This document shows, piece after piece, positions 1-12,100 of a stretch of 64,000 bases of DNA. The notes under the pieces are model-generated. The model ran no database searches and was not told the DNA's origin. It saw only the letters and a list, made by a program, of their open reading frames with translations. Source of the stretch: Stercorarius parasiticus (Eukaryota > Chordata > Aves > Charadriiformes > Stercorariidae); the NCBI GenBank assembly GCA_013396915.1, contig VWZL01004631.1:269738-333737 (forward strand). Direction: 5' to 3'. A program made the translations under genes and the position numbers. How positions within the stretch are numbered: position 1 is the stretch's first letter; every line of letters begins with the position of its first letter.

Positions 1-2817
1 AACAGATGTATAGCGCTGTAGTGGCATACTGGAAATGAAAAGGCTATCCTGCTATGTTAAGGGAGAGGAGGGAAATAATCAGATTTCGCATTACAATGTG
101 GAAGAGCTACCCAACAGAAGGAATTAGCATTTAACTGTATATTTTTATACCCTATATAAGCCACATTTAATATAAAAAGTAAATGATAAGCCTACAGTTC
201 AGTTCAGTCTTACTTCAAGCAACTAGAATATTAAAGCCCTGTGAACTCTGCGCTAACATTAACTCAGAGCTGTTTCTTACCTGGTTTCAGAACCTTTCCA
301 CCCAAGCTATTATATAATGAAAGCTAATTTTTATTATAAAGGGTGGCGTTATTTACATTGTTTGGTTTTGGAGCCCCCCCCACCTCCTTTGGTCATTAAA
401 TCAATGCCCTACAGTAGCAGTGGATGCTTTCAACTGCTTCCCAGCGCTCCCCAAACTCCTTCTCCCACAGTCACCCTGCTCTCTGCGAGGTGGGTAGCAA
501 GGTGATTCAGTGTGTCTTGCAGCTTCAGACACAGCTTCTATCTGGAGTTATACTAGGAAGTTTTGCAAACTGGCATGCTATCGCTAGAGATTTAGTCATT
601 CCATGTGGGTTGGATTCAAACTGAGATCTCAGGAGCTCAAAAGACAGAGCGACACAGCCTCCATGGAAGCCTGTGTACAGCAAGTGTGCTAGAATAGAGC
701 CCTGTAATGAGAGGAAGCGCAGGTTTTATTAACAAACAGTATGGCAAACCACAATTTCTTTTAAGATCAGTTCATACCTCCTTAGGAGAACTATAATTGG
801 GGATGCCTTGATGTTTCACTATGTGACGAGTTAAGAATAATGCCTGAGTCACTGTACTAGCCTTCATTTAAACTTTAATGTGCGTTTTGCATCGGGTATA
901 AAAACACCATTGCAATTACAACCTAGCCAACACATCGTGGGCACCTAAATGCAGAGAACAGAATAATAACAATTGTTTTTTAAATGTACCTGTTTAAATC
1001 TACCCGTACAATTTTGATCTAGACAAAATAATAAAACCTTTTATTTAGTTCCATTTGCTGCTGCTCTTGCAAAAAGCAGAGAGATGAAAAAGTAACTTAT
1101 GAGGCTAGCAAGAAAAAGCAAAAAAGGAAATTAACAGAAGCAATGTCAAAATTTTTAGATGGCTAAGAAGGAGGATTTATAAGCTCCAAAAGGTATGACT
1201 GAGTTCAATATAGCTCCAAAGTTGCAGCCCTTTTCAACAACATCCTGAATTTTTTTATTTTCCTTCATAGCTATTTCAAAAAGAAGAGCAGTTAAGTAGC
1301 AGCTTTGTTCTTTCTATCTGATTGAATTCTCAGAGTAAATTTACAAAATAGGAATCTTTATTTTTATAAAACCATAATGTATGTTTGCAAGCAAAAATGA
1401 TCCTACTACATTCTTTTACAAAAGCAGAGGAGCAGACGTGCAGGTGTTGTTAAAGGGATGAGCAAATGAACCTTGTTCTTCTGAACAATCTCAGAAATCA
1501 GGCTATACAAACCCACGCACCAACATTGTTATCTGTTTGAATCCTGGGACTACTGGGGAAGGGAGCTCAGCAGTGGTGGGAGGGCTTTCATGTGGTTACA
1601 TGTTTATTTTGTTTAATTTTATTTTTGTTAACTGTTTTACTCTGTAGCTTTAACCTATTAATACTATCTCCACAAGAAGAGGGAAAAAATAAAGCATTCA
1701 GGGAACTAGTGAAAGAATCTTTACATCACAAATATCTTACTGTTTTTAAGACTTCTCTGTAATTGTCCTTAATCTGGTTACTTTACAATTCTTTGTCATC
1801 ACCATTTCTAAAACTTACAAATCCTTTCCTGCAGAGCTCAGTATTCATTACCGACATGTCTGGGCACACGTTTCAAAAAGAAGATACCAGACAAGTATGT
1901 GATGTTAAAATACTCGTGCTTCTAAACATATTTATTCAAATACTTCACTGGTTCAAACTCTCCATACGAAACCCTTCAGAAATGTGACCTATAAGCAATC
2001 TTGACTTATACTGAGACCTTCTTTTTGGCGGCTATTGGGAAATAATACAAAAAAGCAGTTCAGATACCTGCTTTGCTACAGCAGTAAGTAACAGAGGAGA
2101 TTAATTTCACAAAATATACTGAAACATTTGAGAAACTGGCCATTAAAACAGGCTTCTCTCTCTAAATATTTATAAGTCATTTTACAACTGGAAGAAAGGT
2201 GTTCTGGAATACTGATCTCTAGTGTTACACCTACAGATCTACAGCACTCACAAATAAATAATAAATATTGATATGTGTGCGTAGGTCTACCTGTACTGTA
2301 TTTTCAGTGGGTATACAATATCCAATATAATACATAAGCTACTTGAATACCTCACACCAAACTCAAAACATTGTGAAATACTGTGTAATTTTTACAGTGT
2401 TTCAGCACAGGTTTTTACCAAAGCAGTGCTTTCACTTTCAGTACCAGTGTATAAATGTATTTACCCTATCAAAGATTTTGTGATGCAAACACGATCATTA
2501 CTGTACCTGATTTGATCATGGTATTCTAGCAGAGATCAAATAATACGGTGGGTTTTTTTCCTTCTTTTTCTAGTGCCTTTAAAAAAATTTCCACTATCAA
2601 AGAATGTTAATTTCTAAGGTTTGATCTAGAGATTCCTATGTAAGTATACAATTATTAGGGAAAAAAGAGGCACAACAGTGAATATTTTAAAGCAATGTAA
2701 TCAATATTTTTGCTTTGTGTAGATTTCCCTGCAACAATGAACAAAAAGATCTACTTCAGATTTAGAAACTCAGCTTTAAAGGGAAAGCTAGACAACAAAA
2801 AGCAAGAAAGTACTCAC
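1..2817 (-). other. VTI1A: VTI1A intron 5 (partial)
   Basis: This is the intron downstream of the microexon and runs off the window start. No coding exon was found on either strand: the following VTI1A exon would begin with an RAHLLDNTE-type peptide, and nothing of the kind is encoded here. There is a short C-run near 366-380 and moderate AT-rich sequence throughout. An acceptor-like site at 2729-2730 (minus) is discussed under findings. No interspersed repeat was recognised. Confidence 0.85.
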
Positions 2818-2838
2818 CTCTTCACGTAATTTTATCAA
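2818..2838 (-). CDS. VTI1A: VTI1A 21-nt microexon, Vti1a-beta insert LIKLREE
   Basis: On the minus strand GTTCATGTTGCAG precedes seven codons, TTG ATA AAA TTA CGT GAA GAG (LIKLREE), followed by the donor GTGAGTA. The peptide is identical, as I remember it, to the seven-residue insert of the mammalian Vti1a-beta isoform, which is enriched in brain. It falls exactly after ...SSENQ, between the N-terminal domain and the SNARE motif. At 21 nt in phase 0-0 it is a classic cassette microexon, so inclusion adds a charged heptad-length segment without changing the frame. It is too short for ordinary gene finders. The next exon downstream (human RAHLLDNTERLE...) is not in the window. The upstream intron carries motifs expected of neural microexon control, listed separately. 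Confidence 0.95.
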
Positions 2839-2898
2839 CTGCAACATGAACGCACAAAAAAGATAAAAAGGAAAGAAATGGCAGGAAAGAAAGATCAG
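2839..2898 (-). promoter_or_regulatory. VTI1A: Splicing-control region upstream of the 21-nt microexon
   Basis: Read on the minus strand, this stretch holds two copies of TTTCTTTCC and other UCUU/CUUUC runs (PTB-type binding motifs), then a second pyrimidine run. It ends TGCGTTCATGTTGCAG, with two UGC triplets (plus positions 2852-2854 and 2841-2843) within 16 nt of the splice site. UGC close to the 3' splice site downstream of a CU-rich tract is the known arrangement at SRRM4 (nSR100)-activated, PTBP1-repressed neural microexons. The motifs are directly visible; the regulation is inferred from that general rule and from the known brain bias of Vti1a-beta. Confidence 0.6.
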
Positions 2899-4812
2899 TT
2901 GTGTGACAGGATACAGAATTAACATTGACAATTTATCTGTTTACATGTTTAGCATTTAAAAATCACAGACAAACACATTAAAAGAACCTAAACATAGACT
3001 ACATGCAGAGTTTTTTGAACGAATAAAGATCACTTTCTCACACTGTCACATTAAACAAAGAGAATAGTGTGAAATTCTCTTTTAAACCACATCTAAGACA
3101 CCATCATGAAATAAAGGGGAATGACTTCATAGAAGTCTATATTATAAAGAAAAAAACAAGTTTACTATTCCTCTCTTCGAAGATTGTACAGCTGAAGTGG
3201 TTTTGTATACACAAGTTTTCAGAATGTTTTCTGTATATTTTAATTGTGACAACTGATTTCTTATTTTACTAGCAGATCTAACTTATTAATAGATGACTGC
3301 ATCTTTATAGCATGTAACCGATATTTCAATTTTTATATACCTGAGGTCTAATGTGACTATATTATCTAATTTTATTATTGAACGTCATATAGAGGGTTTT
3401 TTCCAGTTTAAAGAAAAAAAAAAGCATCAGCTTAGTTAAATGGCTCAGAACTATAATTTATTGCATAGCATATTTAAAAATAGACAAAGGAATAGGGAAC
3501 AACATGAAACACATTTCCCTCAGAAAAGACCCATTCCAGGTTCTTAATCCCAGACCACTACACAGTGTTTGTATATATAACACATAGTGTGTGTATATAC
3601 ATTTATATTTATCAATTTATGCTTGTAAATCAACACAATCTAACACTATTAATAATATTGCTCTGGCAGGTTTACTATAAAACTAAATAAAACCCCAGCC
3701 TGATTATCAAGCTATGTTGTAATAAGCTCTCCCCTTAGAGAGATAGATAAATTATTTGTACTGGAACAAAACGTATAATTACTCACAACAAATGTCTGTA
3801 TAAGGGTGGCTCTTTATGAAAAAATTACAGTTCTCTCACCGATTCCAGTTGAATTCGAAATTACAACAGCTACATCATTATCTCAGTTTATGCTGATACT
3901 TCACCTACAGTTTCATAACACTAATTTTCAACACTTGTGTAAGCCGAGAATGTTTACTACTAATAAAGTCTCGCCAGCATGAAGGAAACAAAAGAACCTC
4001 CATTATTCTCTATTGTTTCATATGGCTCGGCTAAAACTGAACGTACTCCTCACCCCGTTCCCAAAACGGACAACAAGACTCTTAACGAGATATAATTAGG
4101 AGGGCTACTACTACACGGACTTAAACCGAAACAGCTCTTCAGTACACAGCCAAAGGAACTTTGCTAGAATTTGCTATAAAGAAAACTGCATTGTCTGCCA
4201 AACTGGCGCTTAAATTCAAGTGCTTGGCCTATCATAAATTGGTCTCTTTCTCCAGATCTTCCCCCCCTTTTTTCCCCAAAAAGGCAAACATTAAGGCTCT
4301 TTAGAATGAGACGATCTGGGAGTTGATCACATAGCTATCTTTTCTTTCTGAGGCCACCATTCTTCAGTGGACTATGATACTTAAAGGGCCAAAGTTTAAA
4401 ACTACTCTCCCGCAATAGAGCCCGTTTGGGCATGCCACCCTGCTATAATCAATGAGAGATTTAAAATGCTGCACATTTGTTTTTTCAATAGGTCCCAAAC
4501 AAAAATGTTCTATCTGGTTTGTGCTGCATGGCTGAATTTAAGCTCTGCATGGGATTTGCAGCTAAGCTAAGTAATGGGAGAGGGTTTTGGTTTTTTTTAA
4601 CATTGGCTGAAAGATATTCATTCAAATTAACAAAAGATGTATTTTTCCCCCATTTAACAATGCTCTTGATGAAAATGTGTTACCTTTACTTTTCTATTTT
4701 GAAACATTATTTTTATTATGCTTACCGCTCGACTGTAAACAGCACTAAGCTGTGTGCAGCCACCATTTTAGGTTATGATAATCAGCATATTTTTGAAACA
4801 AAGATTTTTTTC

Positions 4813-4827
4813 TTTTTTTTTTTTTTT
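4813..4827 (+). repeat. T15 homopolymer
   Basis: Fifteen T follow T7-C. No adjacent retrotransposed body was recognised. Confidence 0.95.
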
Positions 4828-4981
4828 GCAATACAGAATTCGATACAAGAGGTAATCTGTTCCTTTGTAGGCTAAAAAAGAAAAAAATCTGGTTTACGCT
4901 GGTTTGAACCAGTGGAATCTCTTGTGGCTAAGCCTTCTGCTGTGACTAAAATCAAAACTGCGCCGCAGAGAGCGAGATGGG

Positions 4982-5013
4982 GTGCGCGCGCGCGCGCACG
5001 TGTGTGTGTGTGT
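4982..5013. repeat. Alternating purine-pyrimidine (GC)n(GT)n run, Z-DNA-prone
   Basis: There are 32 bp of unbroken purine-pyrimidine alternation: a (GC) block followed by a (GT) block, joined through CACGTG. It has the highest CpG density in its surroundings. Confidence 0.95.
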
Positions 5014-5032
5014 CTGAGGCACATCACGTGAC
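4997..5032. promoter_or_regulatory. Two CACGTG E-boxes, one CLEAR-like
   Basis: CACGTG occurs at 4997-5002, inside the dinucleotide run, and at 5025-5030 within ATCACGTGAC. The second differs by one base from the CLEAR/TFEB consensus GTCACGTGAC. The sites are directly visible; function as an intronic MiT/TFE or Myc/USF site is inference. Confidence 0.35.
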
Positions 5033-8000
5033 ACAGAAAACTACCGAATTTTTTTTAAAAAGCTGATAACGCTACCGCCGTCTCTGTCCGCATATAGATA
5101 ACGAATAAATGCTGAACTCTATTAAACGCCCTTTACACATTATCGTGGGTCGAACACACAATTTTCTGAACTTATGATGACAGTCTATTTATTTTGCTAT
5201 AAACCCTCGGCATGTAACGAACAGATTTGTGTCTGGTAATGATCTGCTCTGCCAGGGCTATATGAAATGATACCGACCTTCTTTAGATCTTGGGGAATTA
5301 AATTGACCAACTTCACCTCCTGGTCTGTAGCTGAAGTTTGACACACTTTATGCACAGCAAGCCTAAATCTAATATTATCAGAACTTTGTAGTCGGAAATT
5401 AAGTAGCCACAAAATATTTATTCACCACAAATCACATATGCAGTGTATGTGTATACGGACACACAGTTTAACCTAATGCAAATTTATTTAAACTTATTAA
5501 TGAACATAGTTGCGAAAGAGAAGGGAATACTGCTGTATTTCAAGAAAGCTCGCAATACTGTACCTGACATTATTTTGGTCAAGGAGCATTTCTGATTTAA
5601 TTCAACATATACTTTCTAAAAAACATAAGAATTGCTACATGAAAAAGTTCTATGACTATTAAAGTGAAGCCACAACTTTAAGTAGTGTATCATTGCACTG
5701 AAAAACTCCAGACTTCCAAGGGATTTGATAAACTGTGGTGGTCAGAATGACAAATAAGACTTGAAAGCAACAGAGCCTGTTTAAGACCACTCCTGGAAAA
5801 GAAATAACCCAATGCACACAGTAGGGTCTGGGGTTTGGGATTGTGAGGTGCATTTTTTTAATGTGAGAAGGGATGTCTCCAGATTCTCAGCCTCGATGTG
5901 CCTCCTCTGACTACATTCACATGATTCAAATTAAGAAGAAATTAACGCATACTAAGCAATGACTTTACTAAACCCTAAGCGCATTAAGAGCACTATATTG
6001 CTACCTATCTCATTAAACAAAGATGCATTTATTTCAAAAGAAACTTTGAATAGCAAAATTGTATAATTCTTACAACTTATTAAAAGAAGTTTCTATATGC
6101 TTTATCTGGTAAAATTAGTTAAATCTTGGTATAATTGTTATAAGGCCACTACATCCTAAGTTGTCATCTACACATGACTGCTACTTACGGAAGGCATTTT
6201 GGAAAAACGAAGAAGATGACAAGAGATAAATCATCATTTGATAATTCTTCAATCTCCTCTTTGTACTTCCGTCTTTCTTCTTGGGACAACAACTGGAAAC
6301 TCATACCTATGACCCTATTCATTACAGCCTATAACTTGGCTGTGGTTTGCTGTAATTGTACCTTTGAAACTCAACTCAAAAACCAGAAGTTGAATAAAGA
6401 AAAGCTCCAAATGGTTTATTTTTCTAATAGTGCCCCATTTATTTCTAGATATTTAATATGGTCATACTAGCCAGTATACATTAACTTCCTTTTGTCTTCT
6501 CACTCCATGAGAAACATTATGCAAATGTTTATCATGATGACAAAGACCATACCTAAAACGTGCAGCTCATATCTCTTATTTCCCTTGGATAATACCCCAG
6601 TCTAACCAGATTTTCAGCATTTCTATTGATATATTTCACCAATATTTGTATATTGGTGCAGGAGCGATTCTGAGCTGGCAACATTTTTTCAACAACAACT
6701 CTGTCAGAACAGGAATCTTTCCTCTGCCCTTTCACAGTTTGGTAATTTAATTGGGGAAAACAAGCCCACTGTTTTTTTGGTTTCACTAATTTAACTTAAT
6801 CCAAATTGATCGAGAAGTAAAAGTAAAAGCGTGAGGGTCAGTCCATACACCCTTATTTATTTTCATCAGACATAGTGAAAGGAAGAATTTGAAATATCTT
6901 CAAATATTTTATGTGGCTGTAAGTTATACCTGAGCACACAACAGGTTCACTATACAGTAAGTACCCAAACCTTACACCTGATCTGGACAGCTGTACATTC
7001 TGATAAGCTCAACATCAGATGGAAGTTTTTGCACTAACTGCTTGTACCCATAACTATATGCATATAAGATAAGTACAAATATAAATAATGATATTTCATA
7101 AGAATAAGAGATTGAGAAATTGGTTAATGGAACACCACAATAAATAGTATTTTTTAAAAATATTGGCATTCAAGTATTTAAAAGAAATCAGGTGACTCCT
7201 TTATGGTGATATTTCATAACATTTTTCAAGGAAGAAAAGAAAGAAATTCAGAACTTTCAAAAGTATAGGGGTAACAATTTCAAGTTGGGTTATAGAAAAG
7301 GATCTTGATTACCACATAAAACTCTCTTACCAGCCAAAATTCTCTTCCAGCTAAGAAGTGGTCATTTGGAAGAAAAAAATCACATTGACAAAAGGCTGAA
7401 GGTATCATTTGCTTCCTTGAGATGAGACCATGTTTCTTCCACCAAGTTTAGAAAAAAGATCATAACTCACAAAAAGTGCACACGTGAACCAGTTATTTAA
7501 CCATTCCTTAAAAAGTGAAAATAAAATATTTTATCTCATCCCTACACATAAGATATTCTGTTATAAGTAAAGCTTCTTATCACAATTGCCCTTTTATGTC
7601 TGAATTCACACAATTTTTTCTTGAAATGTAAAAATAGCAGCACCTTAAAAGAAGTAAAATGAGAATCTTAACACTTTCACAGGACTGAGTTTATGATCAT
7701 GACATACAGACTGTGAAACTCTTTTCCATAAAATCATCCTTTCCATAAATTCATTATTTAGGGGTAAAAAACCCTCCTTATTTTATTCAAATTTTGGAAT
7801 CCCCCCTCACTATAATATATAAATATGAAGATTAATGTCGTTTAAATTTACCTCTTCACATAGATATTAGAGCTGCTATACAGTCTACTACAGTTTTATG
7901 TCTACTGATATACTGTATCCTGTGTATAATTTCATTAATGTATGTATAAAGTCTATTATAGAGTTTAAAACTTACACAGCACATTTAAATTACTGTATAA

Positions 8001-9061
8001 GGTTAAGGCTTAAGGGGTCTGTGTTTGAAAATTCATTGTACTGGGATAAGTCTCCAAGTCTTTCTTTTTTTCTATCCTTAGTGGAAGTGAGCTTATATTG
8101 AGGGTAGAATCTCTTTTCTTATTTAATATTGCATTTATCAAGTAAACGTTTAAACAATTTTCACTTTCACTACCAAAATAATCTAAATTCTTTCTGGTCA
8201 GAAGAGAAAATCTGATATTTAAGAAAACTTTCAACTAACTTCTAACTCAAAATGCACAATTTTGATTACAGCTGACATGATTTTCAAAAAGAAAAGAAAC
8301 ATTCTGCTTTCAGACAGAGCTTGTCAAACAAGTTTCAGCACCAAAAGAAATATTAACAGGTGGGTCAAAGTCCCCTGAATATAGTGTTTCCTTTATAATT
8401 TTTAGTAGTCTAGCAGGATCCTCACCGTAGTTGTGGAACAACAATACGGGTGCAAGGTTTTAAAAAAGCCTCAGGATTATCAAGCTTTCCTTCATTAAAA
8501 GAGATGGATAGCACTCTGCATTCTAGTACACCATGCATTATGAAAGCATGCTTTTATTAGTACAACTTGTGTTTTTGCTACAAGGAGAGAAAAATCTGTT
8601 TAGGGAAGGAATCACACAAGGAAACTGAGTGGGGTACTGCCTAATTCTGAGAGCGCACTTTCATTTGTTTTGCCTGCCAGTGTTGATTTAATTATACTGC
8701 ATTATTATCAAAGCTGCATTATGTACTTTTTTTATTCCTTTTACATGTGTTTGAGGTGAAGACCTTGGCTTTGTCGGCAAACAGCGCGTTTCAAGTTATT
8801 TCTTAAGTACTAAATAATAATGAAAAGAGAAGAAAAGATTTTTTTTTAAGATAGCAGACAGTGATCACAAGTTAAAGGGTTAAATGTAAGATCTCCAAGA
8901 AACATTTTGAAGTTGATTAAGACCCCAGCTTTGCATTAAACAGTATCACTTCCACATGAGTTGTTGCTAATGCTGTTAAGGAGCAGCTTGAGAAGCCCAG
9001 TGTGCCAGTGACCTCCTTCACCCTCCAGCCACCCACTAGGGCTTCTTGATTAGCATCCTAC

Positions 9062-9139
9062 CTGGTTCTCTGAGGAATTCCCGTCATCCCCTAGGAGCTC
9101 ATTCCGCACCTCATCACTGTAGGCGATCCGTGACCTTTT
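9062..9139 (-). CDS. VTI1A: VTI1A coding exon 4 (78 bp)
   Basis: On the minus strand a pyrimidine-rich acceptor ends TTTTGTTTTATAG, with a consensus CTAAC branch site about 25 nt upstream (plus-strand positions 9163-9167). The donor is CAG/GTAGGA, somewhat weaker than GTGAGT. The exon has 26 codons in phase 0-0, including RSRIAYSDEVRNELLGDD and ending NSSENQ. These are Vti1a residues 89-114, joining the N-terminal bundle to the Qb-SNARE motif. The Gln at the end is the junction at which the beta insert is either included (next exon in this window) or skipped. There are no disabling changes. The exon is separated from exon 3 by a 42-kb intron, the largest in the window. Confidence 0.97.
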
Positions 9140-12100
9140 CTATAAAACAAAAAGAAAGAAGGGTTAGGAAGTAAAGCTCCGAAGCCATTGGTATCAAGGC
9201 TGATCATCTTAAACCTCGAGAGCCCCCTAATGGATACCTATTTGATATAAAAGAAAAAAGTAAATCTGCAAATAAAAGTTATTAAAAAGTTCTTCAACTG
9301 CTGTATTTTGACAGATCTGCATGGCAAAACCTTAGCATTTCTAAGACAGTCACATCCTCAACATTTCAGCAATGAAAGCAGCTTCAGTGATGCTCGAGGT
9401 ACATAATGTGTGATTCCAGTTCTGACAATCAGGTAACCTTGACAAGCTATAAACACTAATATCAGAAGCATTGAAGAAACGCATGTGTAGGAACCAAATG
9501 TATTTTTCTGAAGCACACTTGCTAGCTGGACACAGAACTCAGTGTAACACTGCAGTGATGCCATTAAATAGGAAAGGAAGACTGAGCTTTTCCCATGTAA
9601 AAAACCCAAAAACCTGAACACCACACATTTGACAGAACTGGTTGAACTTAAAGATGAAGAAAATTAACAAGTGTTTCCTATGCTGCTAAGGCTATGAAGG
9701 CCTACAGGGAAAGAACCAGAAATCAAAGGGCAAAAGAAAGGCAAGAAAACAATGGTACAAGGAAACATTGGTTTAAAGCAGTTCAAGGAAATACCACAAA
9801 ACTGAGACAGTAATTCATTAGATCGTTATGACAGTCGTTACGTACAGCTTATGAGCACCAGATTTGCTAATGAACTGACCATCATATTGATTCTAAACAA
9901 GATCAAGGGCCGAGCAATGGAAAACAAATGTCTGGAGATTACCAAGGTAGCACAACTTCCAATGGAACAGCAGGGAAGTCCATAAAGAGGACATCAACCC
10001 AGCTTTCAACTTCTCTGTTGGCCAAATAACAGGCCCTTAGTCAGTTAATATTCCTACACTCACCATTAAAACAGAGAAAAAATTTTTAACACATTGTCTA
10101 AAATCTTTTTATATTTGAGTGTGGTTACGATCAATTTGACACTTCTTCAGAGGAAGAAACCCAAGAGTAGCAAGAACTAAGCTGCAGGGCCTGCCTTTAT
10201 CGACAGGGGCTTCCCTCACACTCTGCCATGGCAGCCATTACCGGTAACAAATCACCAAAAAGAAATCCGTCCTCAAACTTTTCCTAATCGGACAATCATG
10301 CCAAAAAAACGTGCTTGGGACTGGGGCACAGGAAACAACCCACTAGACATTATACTGAGCACTGGGAAATTCATTACCTTTGTGACAAAGAATTTGGAAG
10401 TGGGTCACCCCTTACACTAAGAACTTAGCAGTGGAGTAAGCCTTGTATTGGTCATCTCAGAGCAACACGTTCTTGCTTTTTGTCCTGTGTAGTTCGCCCT
10501 TTTTTACCATCACCATCGTTACAATGCTCACCAGTTTGTGATTCAGTTGCTAGTGTTCAGATCAAGATCATATACTAAAGCTACAGATGTACGTAGCAAG
10601 GACAAAGCATACCATGGACCTACTACAAGAGCTGAATTGTGCCAAATCTTTTGGAGATCTCAGCTGTCACAGTTTCATGCTAACCAAGCTAAAGTAGTCT
10701 ACAGCATTAAAGGAAATGAGAACCTTTAAACAGGCTGTGGTATCAGAGCTGCCTGTTTAAATTATTCATTTCATCACTATGGGGGACTAAAACACTCCAC
10801 AGTATGCAAGAATATCATATGGAGATAGGTTTTGTTTTTCTCTTTTTTCACCAAAAAGCCAACAAATTGGCATAGATTGCTCAATTATATTATTTTCCTA
10901 TTTTTATTTGATACACATCAAACAAGGAAGGAAATTACAAATATATACCAATAAATATCTAATCTTCTTTTCTGATTAAGATTCAATCTTCCCATTTGAG
11001 GTCTAGCAGTTCAACTGTACAGTCTCTCCCAATTTCACAAAATGACTCAGCCCCATTGATTCCGTTAGCGTTGACTATATTTATCATTATTAGACTGCGA
11101 TGAGGAGCATGATGCTTCATAAGCTTGTTCTCCAGTGAACAAGTTGCCTAATTATATGGAGAGACTGAGAAGGTCCTTGGTTACACATAATTTATTTGAA
11201 AGATTTAACTGGCTGATATTTTCATTTGTAAGAGCCTGCGCGGAAGAAAGGAAAAAGGATATTCTTCACAGGAAAGAAATAAATGTTAATAGCAATACAA
11301 TTTTTAAAAGCCCTTTATAATCCCTTATATCATCACCACTGAACTTAATAAATATATTTGTATCATTGTTCTTTTACTGCAATAATCTGTCATGATCTGA
11401 AAATCAGCAATTATATTAAAAGAAATAACCTTTTGACTACAATTAGGTATAACTCTTTGCCATAATCAATAAATAATTTGATACTACTTTTGATCACAGT
11501 TTCGCTACCAAATGAATCAATAATATAAAAGGAAAGGCCTTTGAACTAAAGTGTTCATTTGTTCTTTCAGGATTTGTCCAAAATATCAATATCTTGAATT
11601 ACTATTCTTATTTCTATTAAAGTAATATTGTCTAACACTTTAAAAGGTAGCTCTCAAAATTAGTTTGGTTTGCCTGAACTCGATAATTAAATAATTTTTA
11701 GATTTTTTTTTTTTTAGTTCATAACTATCAGCTGTCTATAAATATGTACTTTAGCCAAATGCAAGAATGATAGTTTGAGCTGGAAATGTCACATACTCTG
11801 CTACAGTTTGAAGGAACCCAATTCATAATGCATTTTATAAATAGTTAATGACTTCTATACATAAGCTAACCAGGCAAATCAAGAAATTGTCAACATTTTT
11901 AGTCTTAGTTGTCAGTTACCACTGTCTACTGGTACTTTATATGTATGTTTCCAGAAAAGACAGAAGCTTTACAGAGTTTCGTAATTCAAGGCATTTCTGT
12001 GCAGCTCAATATAGGTTTAAGAGGTTCTGTGTGCAGTTTTTTGTCTGTAAAGGTCTGTCATATATACAAGTTTTCCTTGTATTTTGTATTTTCTTGTATA

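Larger units (their letters stand above)
2839..9061 (-). other. VTI1A: VTI1A intron 4 (6.2 kb)
   Basis: This intron lies between exon 4 and the microexon, with GTAGGA...TTGCAG ends. It contains a CpG-bearing non-repetitive block at about 3900-5100, the Z-DNA-prone dinucleotide run with adjacent E-boxes (4982-5032) and a T15 run (4813-4827). A second non-repetitive block runs from about 8640 up to the exon 4 donor. It includes AT-rich homeodomain-type motifs and a CpG-containing segment near 8775-8790. No credible exon of another gene was seen. Confidence 0.85.

Noticed and set aside
1..2800. Search for the next VTI1A exon (RAHLLDNTE-type peptide)
   Set aside because: Not found on the minus strand. 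It must lie below base 1.
4519..4875. 118-codon plus-strand frame
   Set aside because: It ends through a T-run encoding poly-Phe, has no recognisable domain and lies in intron.
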